Positions 8,128 to 17,080 of a stretch of DNA of 64,000 bases are shown here, piece after piece (position 1 is the stretch's first letter; every line of letters starts with the position of its first letter). Below the pieces are notes generated by a model. That model was not told the origin of the DNA, did no database searches, and saw nothing but the letters and a program-made list of their open reading frames with translations. The position numbers and the translations under genes were made by a program. The stretch spans positions 168,378-232,377 of the forward strand of contig NZ_PPHG01000018.1 in assembly GCF_002904295.1 (NCBI RefSeq). The letters are read 5' to 3'. This stretch comes from Amycolatopsis sp. CA-128772. GTDB lineage: Bacteria; Actinomycetota; Actinomycetes; Mycobacteriales; Pseudonocardiaceae.

Positions 8128-9108
8128 GTGACCGCGCAAGCCACCGCCCCGGCCCCGTTGCACCTGGTGCTGGGCGAGGAAGAACTGCTGATCGAGCGGG
8201 CCGTCCGCGAGACGCTCGAGGCCGCCCGCGCGACGGACGCGACGGCGGAGCTGAGCCGGGTCCGGGTGTCCGATCTCACAGCCCCTGAGCTCGCCGAACT
8301 GGTCAGCCCCTCGCTGTTCAGCGAGGGGCGGGTGATCGTCCTGGAGTCGGCGCAGGACATCTCGCAGGAGCTGGCCGACGCCGTGGCGGCGTACCTGAAG
8401 GACCCGGCGGACGGGGTCGTGCTCGTCGTCGTGCACACCGGCGGCGGGCGCAGCAAGGCGGGCAAGTCGCTCCCGGCCACGCTGAAGAAGGCCGGCGCCG
8501 AGATCACGGAGTGCCCGAAGCTGACCAAGCCGGCCGAGCGTGAGCAGTTCGTGCGCCACGAGGTGCGCCGGGTGGGCGGCAAGATCGACCCGGCCGGGGT
8601 CGCCGCGCTGATCGACGCCGTCGGCTCCGACCTGCGGGAACTCTCCTCCGCGGCGACGCAGCTGGTCGCGGACACGGGCGGCACCGTCGACGCCGAGGCC
8701 GTGCGGCGCTACCACCGCGGCCGCGCCGACGTGACGGGCTTCGCGGTCGCGGAGAGGGCGGTGAGCGGCGACCGCGCGGCGGCGCTGGAGTCGCTGCGCT
8801 GGGCGATGCAGCTGGGGGTCCCGCACGTGCTGGTCGCCGACGCGCTGGCCGACGCGGTCCGCACGATCGCCCGGGTCGCCGGCGCCGGCCGGGGCAACCC
8901 GAACCAGCTGGCGGGCGAGCTGGGGATGCCGCCGTGGAAGATCCGCAAGGCGCAGGGCCAGGTCCGCGGCTGGAACCCCGACGGCCTGGCCGCGGCGATG
9001 CGCGTGGTCGCGCGGCTGAACGCCGAGGTCAAGGGCGTGGCGGCGGACCCGGGCTACGCACTGGAGCGAGCGGTCCTCGAGGTAGCCGCAGCCAAGGGCG
9101 ACCGCTGA
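8128..9108 (+). CDS. holA: DNA polymerase III subunit delta (HolA)
   Basis: Clamp-loader delta subunit, 326 residues, the usual size. The start APLHLVLGEEELLIERAVRE is the family N-terminus, followed by the degenerate AAA+ region (VIVLESAQDI, DGVVLVVVHTGGG) and the C-terminal collar domain. It opens the beta sliding clamp. The GTG start is at the expected place; transcription diverges from the riboswitch-controlled gene, leaving about 150 bases between the riboswitch 5' end and this start. In mycobacteria holA also sits next to rpsT. Confidence 0.93.
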   Translation: MTAQATAPAPLHLVLGEEELLIERAVRETLEAARATDATAELSRVRVSDLTAPELAELVSPSLFSEGRVIVLESAQDISQELADAVAAYLKDPADGVVLVVVHTGGGRSKAGKSLPATLKKAGAEITECPKLTKPAEREQFVRHEVRRVGGKIDPAGVAALIDAVGSDLRELSSAATQLVADTGGTVDAEAVRRYHRGRADVTGFAVAERAVSGDRAAALESLRWAMQLGVPHVLVADALADAVRTIARVAGAGRGNPNQLAGELGMPPWKIRKAQGQVRGWNPDGLAAAMRVVARLNAEVKGVAADPGYALERAVLEVAAAKGDR

Positions 9109-9310
9109 CCGCCGCCGGCCGGTAGCGGCGGAAGGTGATCAATGATCGCCGCTGGCGAGGGCGGCCGGGACGAATGATCGCGGCTGGCTGACCGCGGCCC
9201 GCGCACGCCACTACGAGCTTCGCCGCTGCGCTCCGCGAGGCGGGCTGCCGGGGAAAGTAGCGCGCCCGGCGGTCCTCGAACTCGCCGGCAAAGCGCTCCC
9301 GGGCATGAAG

Positions 9311-9336
9311 AAGGCCCCGGCCGGAGCCGGGGCCTT
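9311..9336 (-). terminator. Rho-independent-type hairpin after rpsT
   Basis: On the minus strand an 11-bp perfect stem AAGGCCCCGGC / GCCGGGGCCTT with a 4-base loop lies 18 bases after the rpsT stop, followed by a short pyrimidine run (CTTC). The same stem would also stop transcripts arriving from holA. The remainder of the 9109-9310 gap shows no gene. Confidence 0.85.
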
Positions 9337-9353
9337 CCCAGAAATCAACCAGC

Positions 9354-9614
9354 TCAGAGCGCGTTGACGCGCTTCGCCAGCGCCGACTTCTTGTTGGCGG
9401 CCTGGTTGGCGTGGATGACGCCCTTCGAGACGGCCTTGTCCAGCTTCTGGGCGGCGTCGCGCTGCAGCTCGGCGGCCTTGGCCTTGTCGCCGGCCTCGGC
9501 GGCTTCGCGGACCTTGCGGATCGCGGTCTTCACCGAGGACCGGATCGCCTGGTTGCGCTGACGCGCCTTCTCGTTCGTCGTGATGCGCTTGATCTGCGAC
9601 TTGATGTTGGCCAT
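9354..9614 (-). CDS. rpsT: 30S ribosomal protein S20
   Basis: S20 of 86 residues. It starts [20 protein letters not shown], the standard actinobacterial S20 N-terminus, and is rich in Lys, Ala and Arg, forming a three-helix bundle that binds 16S rRNA. An AGGAG Shine-Dalgarno sequence lies about 8 bases upstream of the ATG. It is transcribed alone, toward holA, with a strong hairpin behind it. Confidence 0.98.
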   Translation of the reverse strand: MANIKSQIKRITTNEKARQRNQAIRSSVKTAIRKVREAAEAGDKAKAAELQRDAAQKLDKAVSKGVIHANQAANKKSALAKRVNAL

Positions 9615-9909
9615 AGGGCAACTCCTGTTTCACTCGGTGAGATCGCCGCCGCGCTGAAGTGGCCCTGCGAAAACGCAGGTTTCCTCCATGACGGAATGCC
9701 GCACGGGCAGCGAACGGCCACTCTAACAGCCCGGCCACCGGCGTCCGGCGCCGGGAGTACCGTGGGTGACGGCAGTGCCTAGGGTTCCGTCGCCGGTCCG
9801 AGCAGCCCGAACCACACAACCAGGGCCGGCGAGGCTGGTCCGAGCGGCACCATCGGCGGGCCCGGACGGCCCTGCCGTTCATCTGACGGGGCAAAAGCCT
9901 GGAGGACCC
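9615..9909. other. Intergenic region between rpsT and the EamA gene
   Basis: About 330 bases separate the divergent rpsT and EamA starts. The rpsT side must hold its promoter, but I cannot pick -35/-10 boxes with confidence. No coding potential is evident. The last 40 bases before the EamA gene carry a palindrome that is listed separately. Confidence 0.5.
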
Positions 9910-9931
9910 GGTTCTCGCGCGCGCGAGAACC
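9910..9931. promoter_or_regulatory. 22-bp perfect palindrome before the EamA transporter
   Basis: GGTTCTCGCGC followed at once by its exact reverse complement (GCGCGAGAACC) ends 15 bases before the EamA start and just before its GGAGGGG Shine-Dalgarno sequence. It could be an operator or, in RNA, a hairpin placed to affect ribosome access. No regulator gene is adjacent. The palindrome itself is certain; its function is inferred. Confidence 0.55.
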
Positions 9932-9946
9932 CGCCGGAGGGGTCCC

Positions 9947-10810
9947 GTGAACGTCACCGCCTTGTCCCTCGTCCTCGTCGCCGCCGTCGTGCACGCCGGC
10001 TGGAACCTCGCCGCCAAGCGGATCTCGTCCGGGGGTACGCAGTTCGTCTGGCTCTACTACACCGTCGGCGCCGTCCTGCTGCTTCCCATTACCGTCGTGC
10101 TGCTCGTCGTCGAACAGGACCGTCCACAGTGGAGCTGGCTGCTCGCCGCCGGGGTGACGGCCGTCCTGCACGTCGCCTACGGTGTCGTGCTGCAGCGCGG
10201 GTACCGCGTCGGGGACCTCTCCGTCGTCTACCCCGTCGCGCGCGGTACCGGGCCGCTGCTGTCGGTGCTGGCCGCCGTGCTGGTGCTCGGGGAACGCCCC
10301 GGCCCGCTGGGACTGGTCGGCGCCTTCCTGGTCATCGCCGGGGTGCTGGTGATCAGCACCGGCCGGCGGGCGGACGACCCCCGGGCGGTGCACGCGGGAA
10401 TCCGGTACGGCCTGCTGACCGGGGCCGTCATCGCCGGCTACACGCTCTGGGACGCGCACTCGGTGACCGGCCTCGGCGTGCCGCCGGTCGTCTACTTCGG
10501 CCTCGGCTCGGTGCTGCAGAGCGTCCTGCTCGTGCCCGGTGCGCTGGCCGATCGGGGCGAAGTCGCGCGGATCTGGCGGGAGCAGCGGCGTGAGGTGCTC
10601 GTCGTCGCGGTGCTGTCGCCGGTCGCCTACGTCCTCGTGCTGTTCGCCCTCACCATGGCGCCGGTCAGCCTGGTCGCCCCGGCCCGGGAGCTGAGCATCG
10701 TGCTCGGCAGCCTCGCCGCGTGGCTGGTGCTGGGCGAACGCGACGCCGGGCGGCGGCTGGCCGGGGCGGTGATCGTGCTGTCCGGCATCGCCGCGATTGC
10801 GGCCGCCTGA
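9947..10810 (+). CDS. EamA/DMT-superfamily transporter
   Basis: Integral membrane protein of 287 residues with ten predicted helices in two EamA halves (the first includes VVHAGWNLAAKR, the second starts near residue 150 with GLLTGAVIAGYTLWDAHSV). The family exports metabolites or drugs; the substrate cannot be told from sequence. The GTG start has GGAGGGG 5 to 8 bases upstream and a perfect palindrome before that, suggesting local control. Confidence 0.88.
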   Translation: MNVTALSLVLVAAVVHAGWNLAAKRISSGGTQFVWLYYTVGAVLLLPITVVLLVVEQDRPQWSWLLAAGVTAVLHVAYGVVLQRGYRVGDLSVVYPVARGTGPLLSVLAAVLVLGERPGPLGLVGAFLVIAGVLVISTGRRADDPRAVHAGIRYGLLTGAVIAGYTLWDAHSVTGLGVPPVVYFGLGSVLQSVLLVPGALADRGEVARIWREQRREVLVVAVLSPVAYVLVLFALTMAPVSLVAPARELSIVLGSLAAWLVLGERDAGRRLAGAVIVLSGIAAIAAA

Positions 10811-10833
10811 GCCCGTCCGGTAGGGATGGTCGG

Positions 10834-11208
10834 ATGGAGATCCTGAAGAGCCGGGTGCTGATCCGCCCGCGGGACGCCGCCGTGTCCACGGCGTTCTACC
10901 GCGACACCCTCGGGCTGGCCGTGGAGCGGGAGTTCCCGGGCGGCACCGTCTTCTTCCTCGGCCACGGCTCCCTCGAGGTCTCCGGCCGGGGCGAGACGGG
11001 CGCCTCGCCCGACCTGGTGCTCTGGCTGCAGGTCCGGGACCTGGCCGGCACCCTCGCGGACCTGAAGGCCCGGGGCCTGGAACCGGTGCGGGACGCCCAG
11101 CGCGAGCCCTGGGGTCTCGACGAGGCCTGGATCGCCGACCCGGACGGCACGCGGATCGTGCTGGTCGAGGTGCCGGAAGGCCACCCGATCCGCACGGACA
11201 CCCGCTAG
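10834..11208 (+). CDS. VOC (glyoxalase/bleomycin-resistance fold) protein
   Basis: Small protein of 124 residues with one vicinal-oxygen-chelate repeat pair: RPRDAAVSTAFYRDTLGLAVE at the start and DPDGTRIVLVEVPEG at the end are the family hallmarks. Substrate unknown. I took the ATG at 10834, which gives a normal VOC start; a longer reading overlaps the EamA gene. Its stop TAG overlaps the stop of the convergent methyltransferase gene in the 4-base sequence CTAG (11205-11208). Confidence 0.85.
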   Translation: MEILKSRVLIRPRDAAVSTAFYRDTLGLAVEREFPGGTVFFLGHGSLEVSGRGETGASPDLVLWLQVRDLAGTLADLKARGLEPVRDAQREPWGLDEAWIADPDGTRIVLVEVPEGHPIRTDTR

Positions 11209-11825
11209 GCGGGCTTGCTCGCGCGCAACTGCGCCGCGAGCGCGGCGAAGCCCGGCGGCTCCCAGGTCCACGTCTGCAGGTCCGTGAAGCCCGCCGCGGC
11301 CGCTTCGTCGGCCAGGACGTGCCTGCTCACGGGCAGCCACTTCTCGTGCGCGGACAGCAGCAGCCGCCCGCCGGGGCGCAGCACCCGGAACAGCTCGGCG
11401 AACGCGGCCGCGCGGTCGTCCCAGAGCATGACGTTGTTCACGCTCAGCACGACGTCGGCGGACGCGTCCGGCTCGCCGGTGTGCGCGGCCGACCCTTCGC
11501 GCAGCTCGGCGCGGTCCCCGCAGCGCTCGTGGCAGAGCCCGAGCATCTCGGGGGAGGGGTCGACGCCGATGGTGCGCCCGGCCAGCCGCGCGGCGGCGGC
11601 CAGGCCGACGCCGGGGCCGGGCCCGACGACCAGGACGGTCTCGTGCGGCTCGATCTTCGCCAGGTCGACGATGCGGTGTTCGGTGGCGGCGTTGCCCCTC
11701 GCCATCACCCAGCCGCCGAGGCGGCCGAGCGTGCCGGACGGGTGACCGAAGGCCCGGTCGAGGACGCGGTCGAAGCCGCCTGGATCCGGCTGGGGAGGCG
11801 GGGCCGGCTGGTGCGAAGTGCTCAT
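11205..11825 (-). CDS. Class I SAM-dependent methyltransferase
   Basis: Protein of 206 residues with a Rossmann methyltransferase core: motif [17 protein letters not shown], acidic motif [12 protein letters not shown], then [16 protein letters not shown] and [14 protein letters not shown]. This is the UbiE/Methyltransf_11 type; the acceptor is unknown. The ATG at 11825 gives an N-terminus with a normal distance to motif I; longer readings run back into lepA upstream sequence. It shares CTAG stops with the VOC gene. Confidence 0.85.
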   Translation of the reverse strand: MSTSHQPAPPPQPDPGGFDRVLDRAFGHPSGTLGRLGGWVMARGNAATEHRIVDLAKIEPHETVLVVGPGPGVGLAAAARLAGRTIGVDPSPEMLGLCHERCGDRAELREGSAAHTGEPDASADVVLSVNNVMLWDDRAAAFAELFRVLRPGGRLLLSAHEKWLPVSRHVLADEAAAAGFTDLQTWTWEPPGFAALAAQLRASKPA

Positions 11826-11940
11826 ACTTCGAGGGCACCACTTCTCGGATCGGCCCGCATCGGGGATGACCCCCACCCGCACCCGGAGGGTCATGGGAAC
11901 ATGGAGGTGGCCATCCCCGACTTTCCGAGGACTCATTCGA

Positions 11941-13779
11941 GTGACGACGTTCGCCGACACCACCTTCACGCCTCCGGAGCTCATCCGGAACTTCTGCATC
12001 ATCGCGCACATCGACCACGGCAAGTCGACCCTGGCCGACCGCATGCTGCAGCTCACCGGCGTCGTCGAAGAGCGCGCCATGCGGGCCCAGTACCTCGACC
12101 GGATGGACATCGAGCGCGAGCGCGGGATCACCATCAAGGCGCAGAACGTCCGGCTGCCCTGGAAGGTCGACGGGCAGGACCACGTCCTGCACATGATCGA
12201 CACCCCCGGCCACGTCGACTTCACCTACGAGGTCTCCCGGGCCCTGGAGGCGTGCGAAGGCGCCGTCCTGCTGGTCGACGCCGCGCAGGGGATCGAGGCC
12301 CAGACGCTGGCCAACCTGTACCTCGCCCTGGAGAACAACCTCCAGATCATCCCGGTGCTCAACAAGATCGACCTGCCCTCGGCCGACCCCGACAAGTACG
12401 CGGGTGAGCTGGCCCACATCATCGGCTGCGAGCCGGACGACGTGCTGCGGGTCTCGGCCAAGACCGGCATGGGCGTCGGCGCGCTGCTCGACGAGGTCGT
12501 CAAGCAGGTCCCGGCGCCGCAGGGCGACGCCGACGCGCCCGCCCGGGCGATGATCTTCGACTCGGTGTACGACACCTACCGCGGCGTCGTCACCTACATC
12601 CGCGTCGTCGACGGCAAGATCACCCCGCGCGAGCGCATCAAGATGATGTCCACCGGCGCCACCCACGAGCTGCTGGAAGTCGGCATCATCTCGCCCGAGC
12701 CGAAGGCGAGCAAGGGCCTCGGCGTCGGCGAGGTCGGCTACCTGATCACCGGCGTGAAGGACGTCCGCCAATCGAAGGTCGGCGACACCGTGACATCGGA
12801 GCGCCGCGGCGCGAAGGAGCCGCTGGCCGGCTACCGCGAGCCGAAGCCGATGGTCTATTCGGGACTGTACCCGGTGGACGGCTCCGACTACCCCGAGCTG
12901 CGCGAGGCCCTGGACAAGCTCCAGCTGAACGACGCGGCGCTCGCCTACGAGCCGGAGACGTCGGTGGCGCTGGGCTTCGGCTTCCGCTGCGGGTTCCTGG
13001 GCCTGCTGCACCTGGAGATCACCCGCGACCGGCTCGAGCGCGAGTTCGGCCTCGACCTGATTTCGACGGCGCCGAACGTCATCTACCGCGTGGTGCTGGA
13101 GGACCGCAGCGAGGTGGTCGTGACCAACCCGTCGGACTGGCCGACCGGGCTGAAGATCGCCGAGGTGCACGAACCGGTGTCGAAGGTGAGCATCCTCGCG
13201 CCGTCGGAGTTCGTCGGCACGATCATGGAGCTGTGCCAGACGAAGCGCGGCACGCTGCTGGGCATGGACTACCTGTCCGAGGACCGCGTCGAGCTGCGCT
13301 ACAACATCCCGCTCGCGGAAATCATCTTCGACTTCTTTGACACGCTGAAGTCGCGTACGCGCGGCTACGCGTCTCTCGATTACGAAGAAGCCGGCGAGCA
13401 GATTTCGGATCTGGTCAAGGTGGATATCCTGCTGCAGGGGGAAACCGTCGACGCGTTCTCGGCGATCGTGCACAAGGACGCGGCCTACGGCTACGGCAAC
13501 CGGATGGCGACGCGGCTGCGCGAGCTGATCCCGCGCCAGCAGTTCGAGGTCCCGATCCAGGCGGCGGTCGGCTCGCGGATCATCGCCCGCGAAACGATCC
13601 GCGCGATCCGCAAGGACGTCCTCGCGAAGTGCTACGGCGGTGACATCTCGCGGAAGCGGAAGCTGCTGGAGAAGCAGAAGGAAGGCAAGAAGCGGATGAA
13701 GACCGTCGGCCGGGTCGAGGTCCCGCAGGAAGCCTTCGTCGCCGCACTGTCCACTGAGGACGGCGGGAAGAAGAAGTAA
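11941..13779 (+). CDS. lepA: Elongation factor 4 (LepA)
   Basis: Translational GTPase of 612 residues. The order is G domain ([27 protein letters not shown]), beta-barrel domain II, EF-G-like domains III and V, and the LepA-specific C-terminal domain ending in a Lys-rich segment with [16 protein letters not shown]. LepA acts on ribosomes stalled by ionic or assembly stress. The GTG at 11941 has CGAGGA 9 bases upstream; an in-frame longer reading from 11818 is possible but lacks support. A strong hairpin follows the gene. Confidence 0.95.
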   Translation: MTTFADTTFTPPELIRNFCIIAHIDHGKSTLADRMLQLTGVVEERAMRAQYLDRMDIERERGITIKAQNVRLPWKVDGQDHVLHMIDTPGHVDFTYEVSRALEACEGAVLLVDAAQGIEAQTLANLYLALENNLQIIPVLNKIDLPSADPDKYAGELAHIIGCEPDDVLRVSAKTGMGVGALLDEVVKQVPAPQGDADAPARAMIFDSVYDTYRGVVTYIRVVDGKITPRERIKMMSTGATHELLEVGIISPEPKASKGLGVGEVGYLITGVKDVRQSKVGDTVTSERRGAKEPLAGYREPKPMVYSGLYPVDGSDYPELREALDKLQLNDAALAYEPETSVALGFGFRCGFLGLLHLEITRDRLEREFGLDLISTAPNVIYRVVLEDRSEVVVTNPSDWPTGLKIAEVHEPVSKVSILAPSEFVGTIMELCQTKRGTLLGMDYLSEDRVELRYNIPLAEIIFDFFDTLKSRTRGYASLDYEEAGEQISDLVKVDILLQGETVDAFSAIVHKDAAYGYGNRMATRLRELIPRQQFEVPIQAAVGSRIIARETIRAIRKDVLAKCYGGDISRKRKLLEKQKEGKKRMKTVGRVEVPQEAFVAALSTEDGGKKK

Positions 13780-13800
13780 CTGTTCCGTTGATGTGACACC

Positions 13801-13838
13801 GGCGCCCATATTCACGCTTCCGCGTGGATATGGGCGCC
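13801..13838 (+). terminator. Hairpin terminator after lepA
   Basis: GGCGCCCATATTCACG and CGTGGATATGGGCGCC form a 16-bp stem with one G-T mismatch around a short loop, starting 21 bases after the lepA stop. There is no U-rich tail, which is common for actinomycete terminators. Confidence 0.75.
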
Positions 13839-13911
13839 GAACTCGTGTTCGATGTGGTTTCTGTCGGTGCTCTCTGGTTTTCTCTGGTGCGAAGAGCGAA
13901 AGGAGAGCACC

Positions 13912-14478
13912 ATGACGGTCGTGGCTGACATCGAGCATCCCGCCGGTTCGGGCCCCCTGACGGTGCAGGACCTCGAGCGGATGCCCGACGATGGACGGCG
14001 TTGCGAACTCATCGACGGGGTGCTCATCGTGAGCCCCGCGCCCGGTGGAAGACACCAGAAGATCGCTTACCGGCTTCATGGCGTACTGGAAGCTGCGTGC
14101 CGGCCTGACTTCGAGGTCGTCGGCGCGCCGTTCGCGGTGCACTCGGGTGACAAGGTCGAGCTCCAGCCGGACGTCCTGGTCGGCTTGGACGAGGACTTCA
14201 CGGACAAGGATCTCCCGGCGCCGCCGGTGCTGGCAGTCGAGGTGCTGTCGCCGAGCACGGCGATCCACGACCTCAACACGAAGAAAGCGGTCCACGAACG
14301 GCTGGGGACTGGCAGCTACTGGGTGATCGATGAGGAGCCCGCACTGACCGTGTTCGAGCTGGACGCGGGAGGCCACTACCCGCAGGTGGCCAAGGCGGCG
14401 GGCGATGAGGTGGCCGAGCTCGAGCGGCCGTTCCCGGTGCGAAACGTGCCCCGGGAGCTGCTGGGCCGGGTCGGCTGA
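13912..14478 (+). CDS. Uma2-family (DUF820) restriction-fold nuclease
   Basis: Protein of 188 residues with the PD-(D/E)XK fold of Uma2 proteins: RRCELIDGVLIV near residue 24, KVELQPDVLVGLD in the middle and LAVEVLSPSTAIHDLNTKK carry the acidic and lysine catalytic residues. Family members are abundant in actinomycetes and cyanobacteria, with no settled role; some are linked to mobile DNA. The ATG at 13912 follows GAAAGGAGAGC. It lies alone between lepA and convergent genes. Confidence 0.85.
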   Translation: MTVVADIEHPAGSGPLTVQDLERMPDDGRRCELIDGVLIVSPAPGGRHQKIAYRLHGVLEAACRPDFEVVGAPFAVHSGDKVELQPDVLVGLDEDFTDKDLPAPPVLAVEVLSPSTAIHDLNTKKAVHERLGTGSYWVIDEEPALTVFELDAGGHYPQVAKAAGDEVAELERPFPVRNVPRELLGRVG

Positions 14479-14484
14479 CGCGCG

Positions 14485-15063
14485 TCAGTACTCCCGGAGG
14501 CGGGGGGTGCGGAGCTGGGCGTGCAGCTGCCGGTGCCGGAGTTCCTTGCGGAGCCGCTCGACCACCGCGTCGAACAGGGCCGGGTCGAGGATCGCCGTCT
14601 GCTCGAACTGCCTTCGCTCGGGAGGTGCCGGAGCGAGCCGGCCGCGGGGTGCGTACCGCTGGACCGAGCTCTCGACGCCACCTCCGGTGACCAGGTCGAG
14701 CCAGAGGGCGTCGCGCAGGTGGCCGTCGCCGAACCGGGCCGATCGCCGGGTGGAGATGTCGGCGATCTGGGCCCACGGGACCAGCCGGGTGCTGAGCGTG
14801 CCGGCGGGGAGGCGGATGCCTTCGTCGCTGACCGTGAGGTCGCGCAGGCCGTCGAAGCCGCGCTTGAGCTCGCGGGCGCGAGAGGCCCGGTAGGCCAGCA
14901 CCGCGATGAGCACGGTCGCCGCGTAGGCGCCGCCGATCAGCCACGGCGACAGCCCGCGCAGCAGCCCGAGCGCGAGGGCCGCGCCGAAGCCGGCGTCGGC
15001 GAGGAGGAGCACGCCGAGCAGGATCTTGACCGGCGTGCTGACGCGAAGGGGGGACTCGGACAA
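14485..15063 (-). CDS. Two-helix membrane protein with PH-like domain
   Basis: Protein of 192 residues. Two transmembrane helices (about residues 12-32 and 38-57) are followed by a soluble region with the pattern LRDLTVSDEGIRLPAG...LVPWAQIADIS, which resembles bacterial PH-like domains that fold against the membrane. Function unknown. The start is TTG, supported by an AGGAGT sequence 7 bases upstream. It is 27 bases downstream of the PPOX gene and probably shares its transcript. Confidence 0.7.
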   Translation of the reverse strand: MSESPLRVSTPVKILLGVLLLADAGFGAALALGLLRGLSPWLIGGAYAATVLIAVLAYRASRARELKRGFDGLRDLTVSDEGIRLPAGTLSTRLVPWAQIADISTRRSARFGDGHLRDALWLDLVTGGGVESSVQRYAPRGRLAPAPPERRQFEQTAILDPALFDAVVERLRKELRHRQLHAQLRTPRLREY

Positions 15064-15090
15064 CGGGACGACTCCTGGGGGCCGGGCGGG

Positions 15091-15537
15091 TCAGGGGTTG
15101 CCGATTATCCGGTCCGCCCGCACGAAGACCGCGACCCGCCGCTCTTCGGCCATCACGCGGTCGTACTCGGCCCAGTCGTCGTGGGTGCCGGTGGCGGCGA
15201 CAAAGACGTCCCGCAGCAGCTGCGGCAGGCCGGCGGGGTCGAAGGCGGGGTCGGGATCGTCGGGCCCGACGAGGTGGGTGGCACCGGTGACGGAGACCCA
15301 GTTCCAGCCCCGGCGGAAGGTCACGGTGGCGTGCCCGGCCCGGCGCAGCAGCGCGAGCTTGTGCGCCCGCCCCACGGCGACGTAAGCGATGCCGGGGGCG
15401 CCGGTCACCGGATCGCCGAAGACACCGGCATTGACGACGGAGGCGTGCACGGTGCCGTCGGCGCGGGTCGTGGCGACGGTGGCGAGGCCGTTCTCCTGCA
15501 GGGACAGCGTGCGAACCTGCTCCAGATCAACACTCAT
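15091..15537 (-). CDS. PPOX-class F420-dependent oxidoreductase
   Basis: Split-barrel flavin/deazaflavin protein of 148 residues. The segments ENGLATVATTRADGTVHASV and RAGHATVTFRRGWNWVSVTG are typical of the PPOX-like family that binds F420 or FMN in actinomycetes. The substrate is not predictable. ATG start at 15537. Confidence 0.85.
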   Translation of the reverse strand: MSVDLEQVRTLSLQENGLATVATTRADGTVHASVVNAGVFGDPVTGAPGIAYVAVGRAHKLALLRRAGHATVTFRRGWNWVSVTGATHLVGPDDPDPAFDPAGLPQLLRDVFVAATGTHDDWAEYDRVMAEERRVAVFVRADRIIGNP

Positions 15538-15577
15538 GCCCCAACCTAACCCGCCGGACGGCCCGCACGGCGAGAAT

Positions 15578-15783
15578 TCACCGCGCGAAGTGTGCCGCTG
15601 ACCGTCCGCACAGAGCGGCGACGTCGCCGCGCGGGGCGCCCGGCCCGTCGACTTCCAGCCACCTCGCCTTGGCCGGAGTGCCCGGACCCGGGCGCGAGTT
15701 CGGCCCGCAGCGCCCGCGCCCCGGCCCAGGTGGCCCGCGCTTCGGATTCGGTGAGCCCGTCGAACCCGGGGACGTGCCGCCGG
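15578..15783 (-). other. Coding-like tail of the pentapeptide gene in shifted frames
   Basis: Directly downstream of the annotated stop of the pentapeptide gene, the minus strand keeps strong actinomycete codon character but in other frames. The first stretch reads DRRHVPGFDGLTESEARA and continues to about 15670. A second reads ARWLEVDGPGAPRGDVAALC and stops at 15578. Third positions are mostly G or C in both. This looks like the original C-terminus broken by two frameshifts, either real mutation or sequence error. Confidence 0.45.
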
Positions 15784-16998
15784 TCAAGGCCGATCCGCCC
15801 GGGCCGCCCGGCCGCCGGGCGGCCAGACGTGGCCGGCGGTGTCGTCCGCCACCCGGGCGTGCTCGAGGACGACGTCCCGCTCGAAGGTCGCCGCGGCGAA
15901 GGAGACGGTGCCGCTGAACACGGCGCCGTCCGGGTGGGGTACGCCGTCGATCGAGCGCGCGCCGCCGAACAACGCCTCGCCGGAAAACACGGCTTCGTCG
16001 AACATCGCGTTGCTGCGGAAGGTCGTCCCGCGGAACAGCGCCCGGCCGTGGAACCGGGCCCGGACGAAGTTCGCGGACCTGTCGAACGTGCTGCCGCCGA
16101 AGATGGCGTACCCGGTGAATTCGACGTCCTCGAAGCGGGTCCAGCCGGCGAACCGCGCTCTGCCGAACCGGACGTTGCCGACCCGGCACCCCCGGAAGTC
16201 GAAGTCGCACAGGACGGCACCCGTCAGGGTGAGGGTGATGCCGGGCCAGAACTCCAGCCGCGTCTCCCCGGGTGCGTCGCCGGGGTAGAGGTGGTCGGAG
16301 AGGATGCGCTGGGCCGTTTTGCGGACCTCGAGTTCCCGTTCGCTCGCGTGACTGCCGGGGCCGGACGGCGGCGGGTCCTGGCTGGGCTCGCCCGCTCGCG
16401 GCGACGACCAGTGCGGCAGCTCCGGTCCGGTGGGCAGCGCATACGGCAGCCGCAGGTAGGCGCACAGGAGGTTGACGATCGTCTGCCGCTGGTCCGGTGT
16501 GTTCTGGGCCAGCCGCTCCAAGGCGTAGAGGCCGGCCAAGCGGATCGGCGTCTTCTCGGATCCCAGCTGGTCCGCCGCCTTGGTGTAGAGCTCGGTGATG
16601 CGCCGTTCCGCCGCGTCGGTCCGGGCGTCCTCGGCCAGCTGCCGCTGGTGCGCCGCGGTGTCCGAGGCCACCTGCTCGACGTGCCGCTGGGCGTCTTCCC
16701 GCTGGGCGAGCTCCTGCTCCTTCCGGCGTAGTTCGAGCTCGCCCAGGCGCTGCCGGCGCGCGGCCAGCACCAGCGCGACGGCTCCGCCCGCGCCGAGGAC
16801 CACGTTCCCGGTGGCGCGGAAGACGTCCAGCTGCGCCTGATCCGCCGGCGTGCCCGCCCCGAACAGCGCCAGCAGCAGCGAAAGCGTGCCGATCGCGACC
16901 ACGACGACGAGCAGCCCGGCGAGCACGATGGCCCGGGTGGTGAGCACCTTGCCGAGGCGCTCGGGGTGCTCCGGGGGAAGACCGGGCGGTGGGCTCAC
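15784..16998 (-). CDS. Membrane-anchored pentapeptide-repeat protein
   Basis: Protein of 404 residues. Two transmembrane helices (about 22-46 and 64-82) are followed by a charged coiled-coil stretch (83-135), a conserved AADQLGSEKTPIRLAGLYAL region seen in this actinomycete family, and then pentapeptide repeats of the A(D/N)LXX type written loosely here (FRGCRVGNVRFGRARFAG onward to about residue 375). Role unknown; such proteins probably scaffold at the membrane. GTG start at 16998 chosen because earlier in-frame sequence is Arg/Pro-rich and non-conserved in character. The C-terminus may be cut short by a frameshift near 15800. Confidence 0.75.
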   Translation of the reverse strand: MSPPPGLPPEHPERLGKVLTTRAIVLAGLLVVVVAIGTLSLLLALFGAGTPADQAQLDVFRATGNVVLGAGGAVALVLAARRQRLGELELRRKEQELAQREDAQRHVEQVASDTAAHQRQLAEDARTDAAERRITELYTKAADQLGSEKTPIRLAGLYALERLAQNTPDQRQTIVNLLCAYLRLPYALPTGPELPHWSSPRAGEPSQDPPPSGPGSHASERELEVRKTAQRILSDHLYPGDAPGETRLEFWPGITLTLTGAVLCDFDFRGCRVGNVRFGRARFAGWTRFEDVEFTGYAIFGGSTFDRSANFVRARFHGRALFRGTTFRSNAMFDEAVFSGEALFGGARSIDGVPHPDGAVFSGTVSFAAATFERDVVLEHARVADDTAGHVWPPGGRAARADRP

Positions 16999-17080
16999 CC
17001 GTCGACTGTGCCACGCGCGAGGCCGGCCCGGAACCGGGTGCGTGCCGGGCCCGCCGCGCCGCGGGCCCGGCACCTCCCGC

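Noticed and set aside
9135..9190. Short near-repeat AATGATCGCCGCTGGC / AATGATCGCGGCTGGC after holA
   Set aside because: Only two copies of 16 bases, no other structure; too weak to call a feature.
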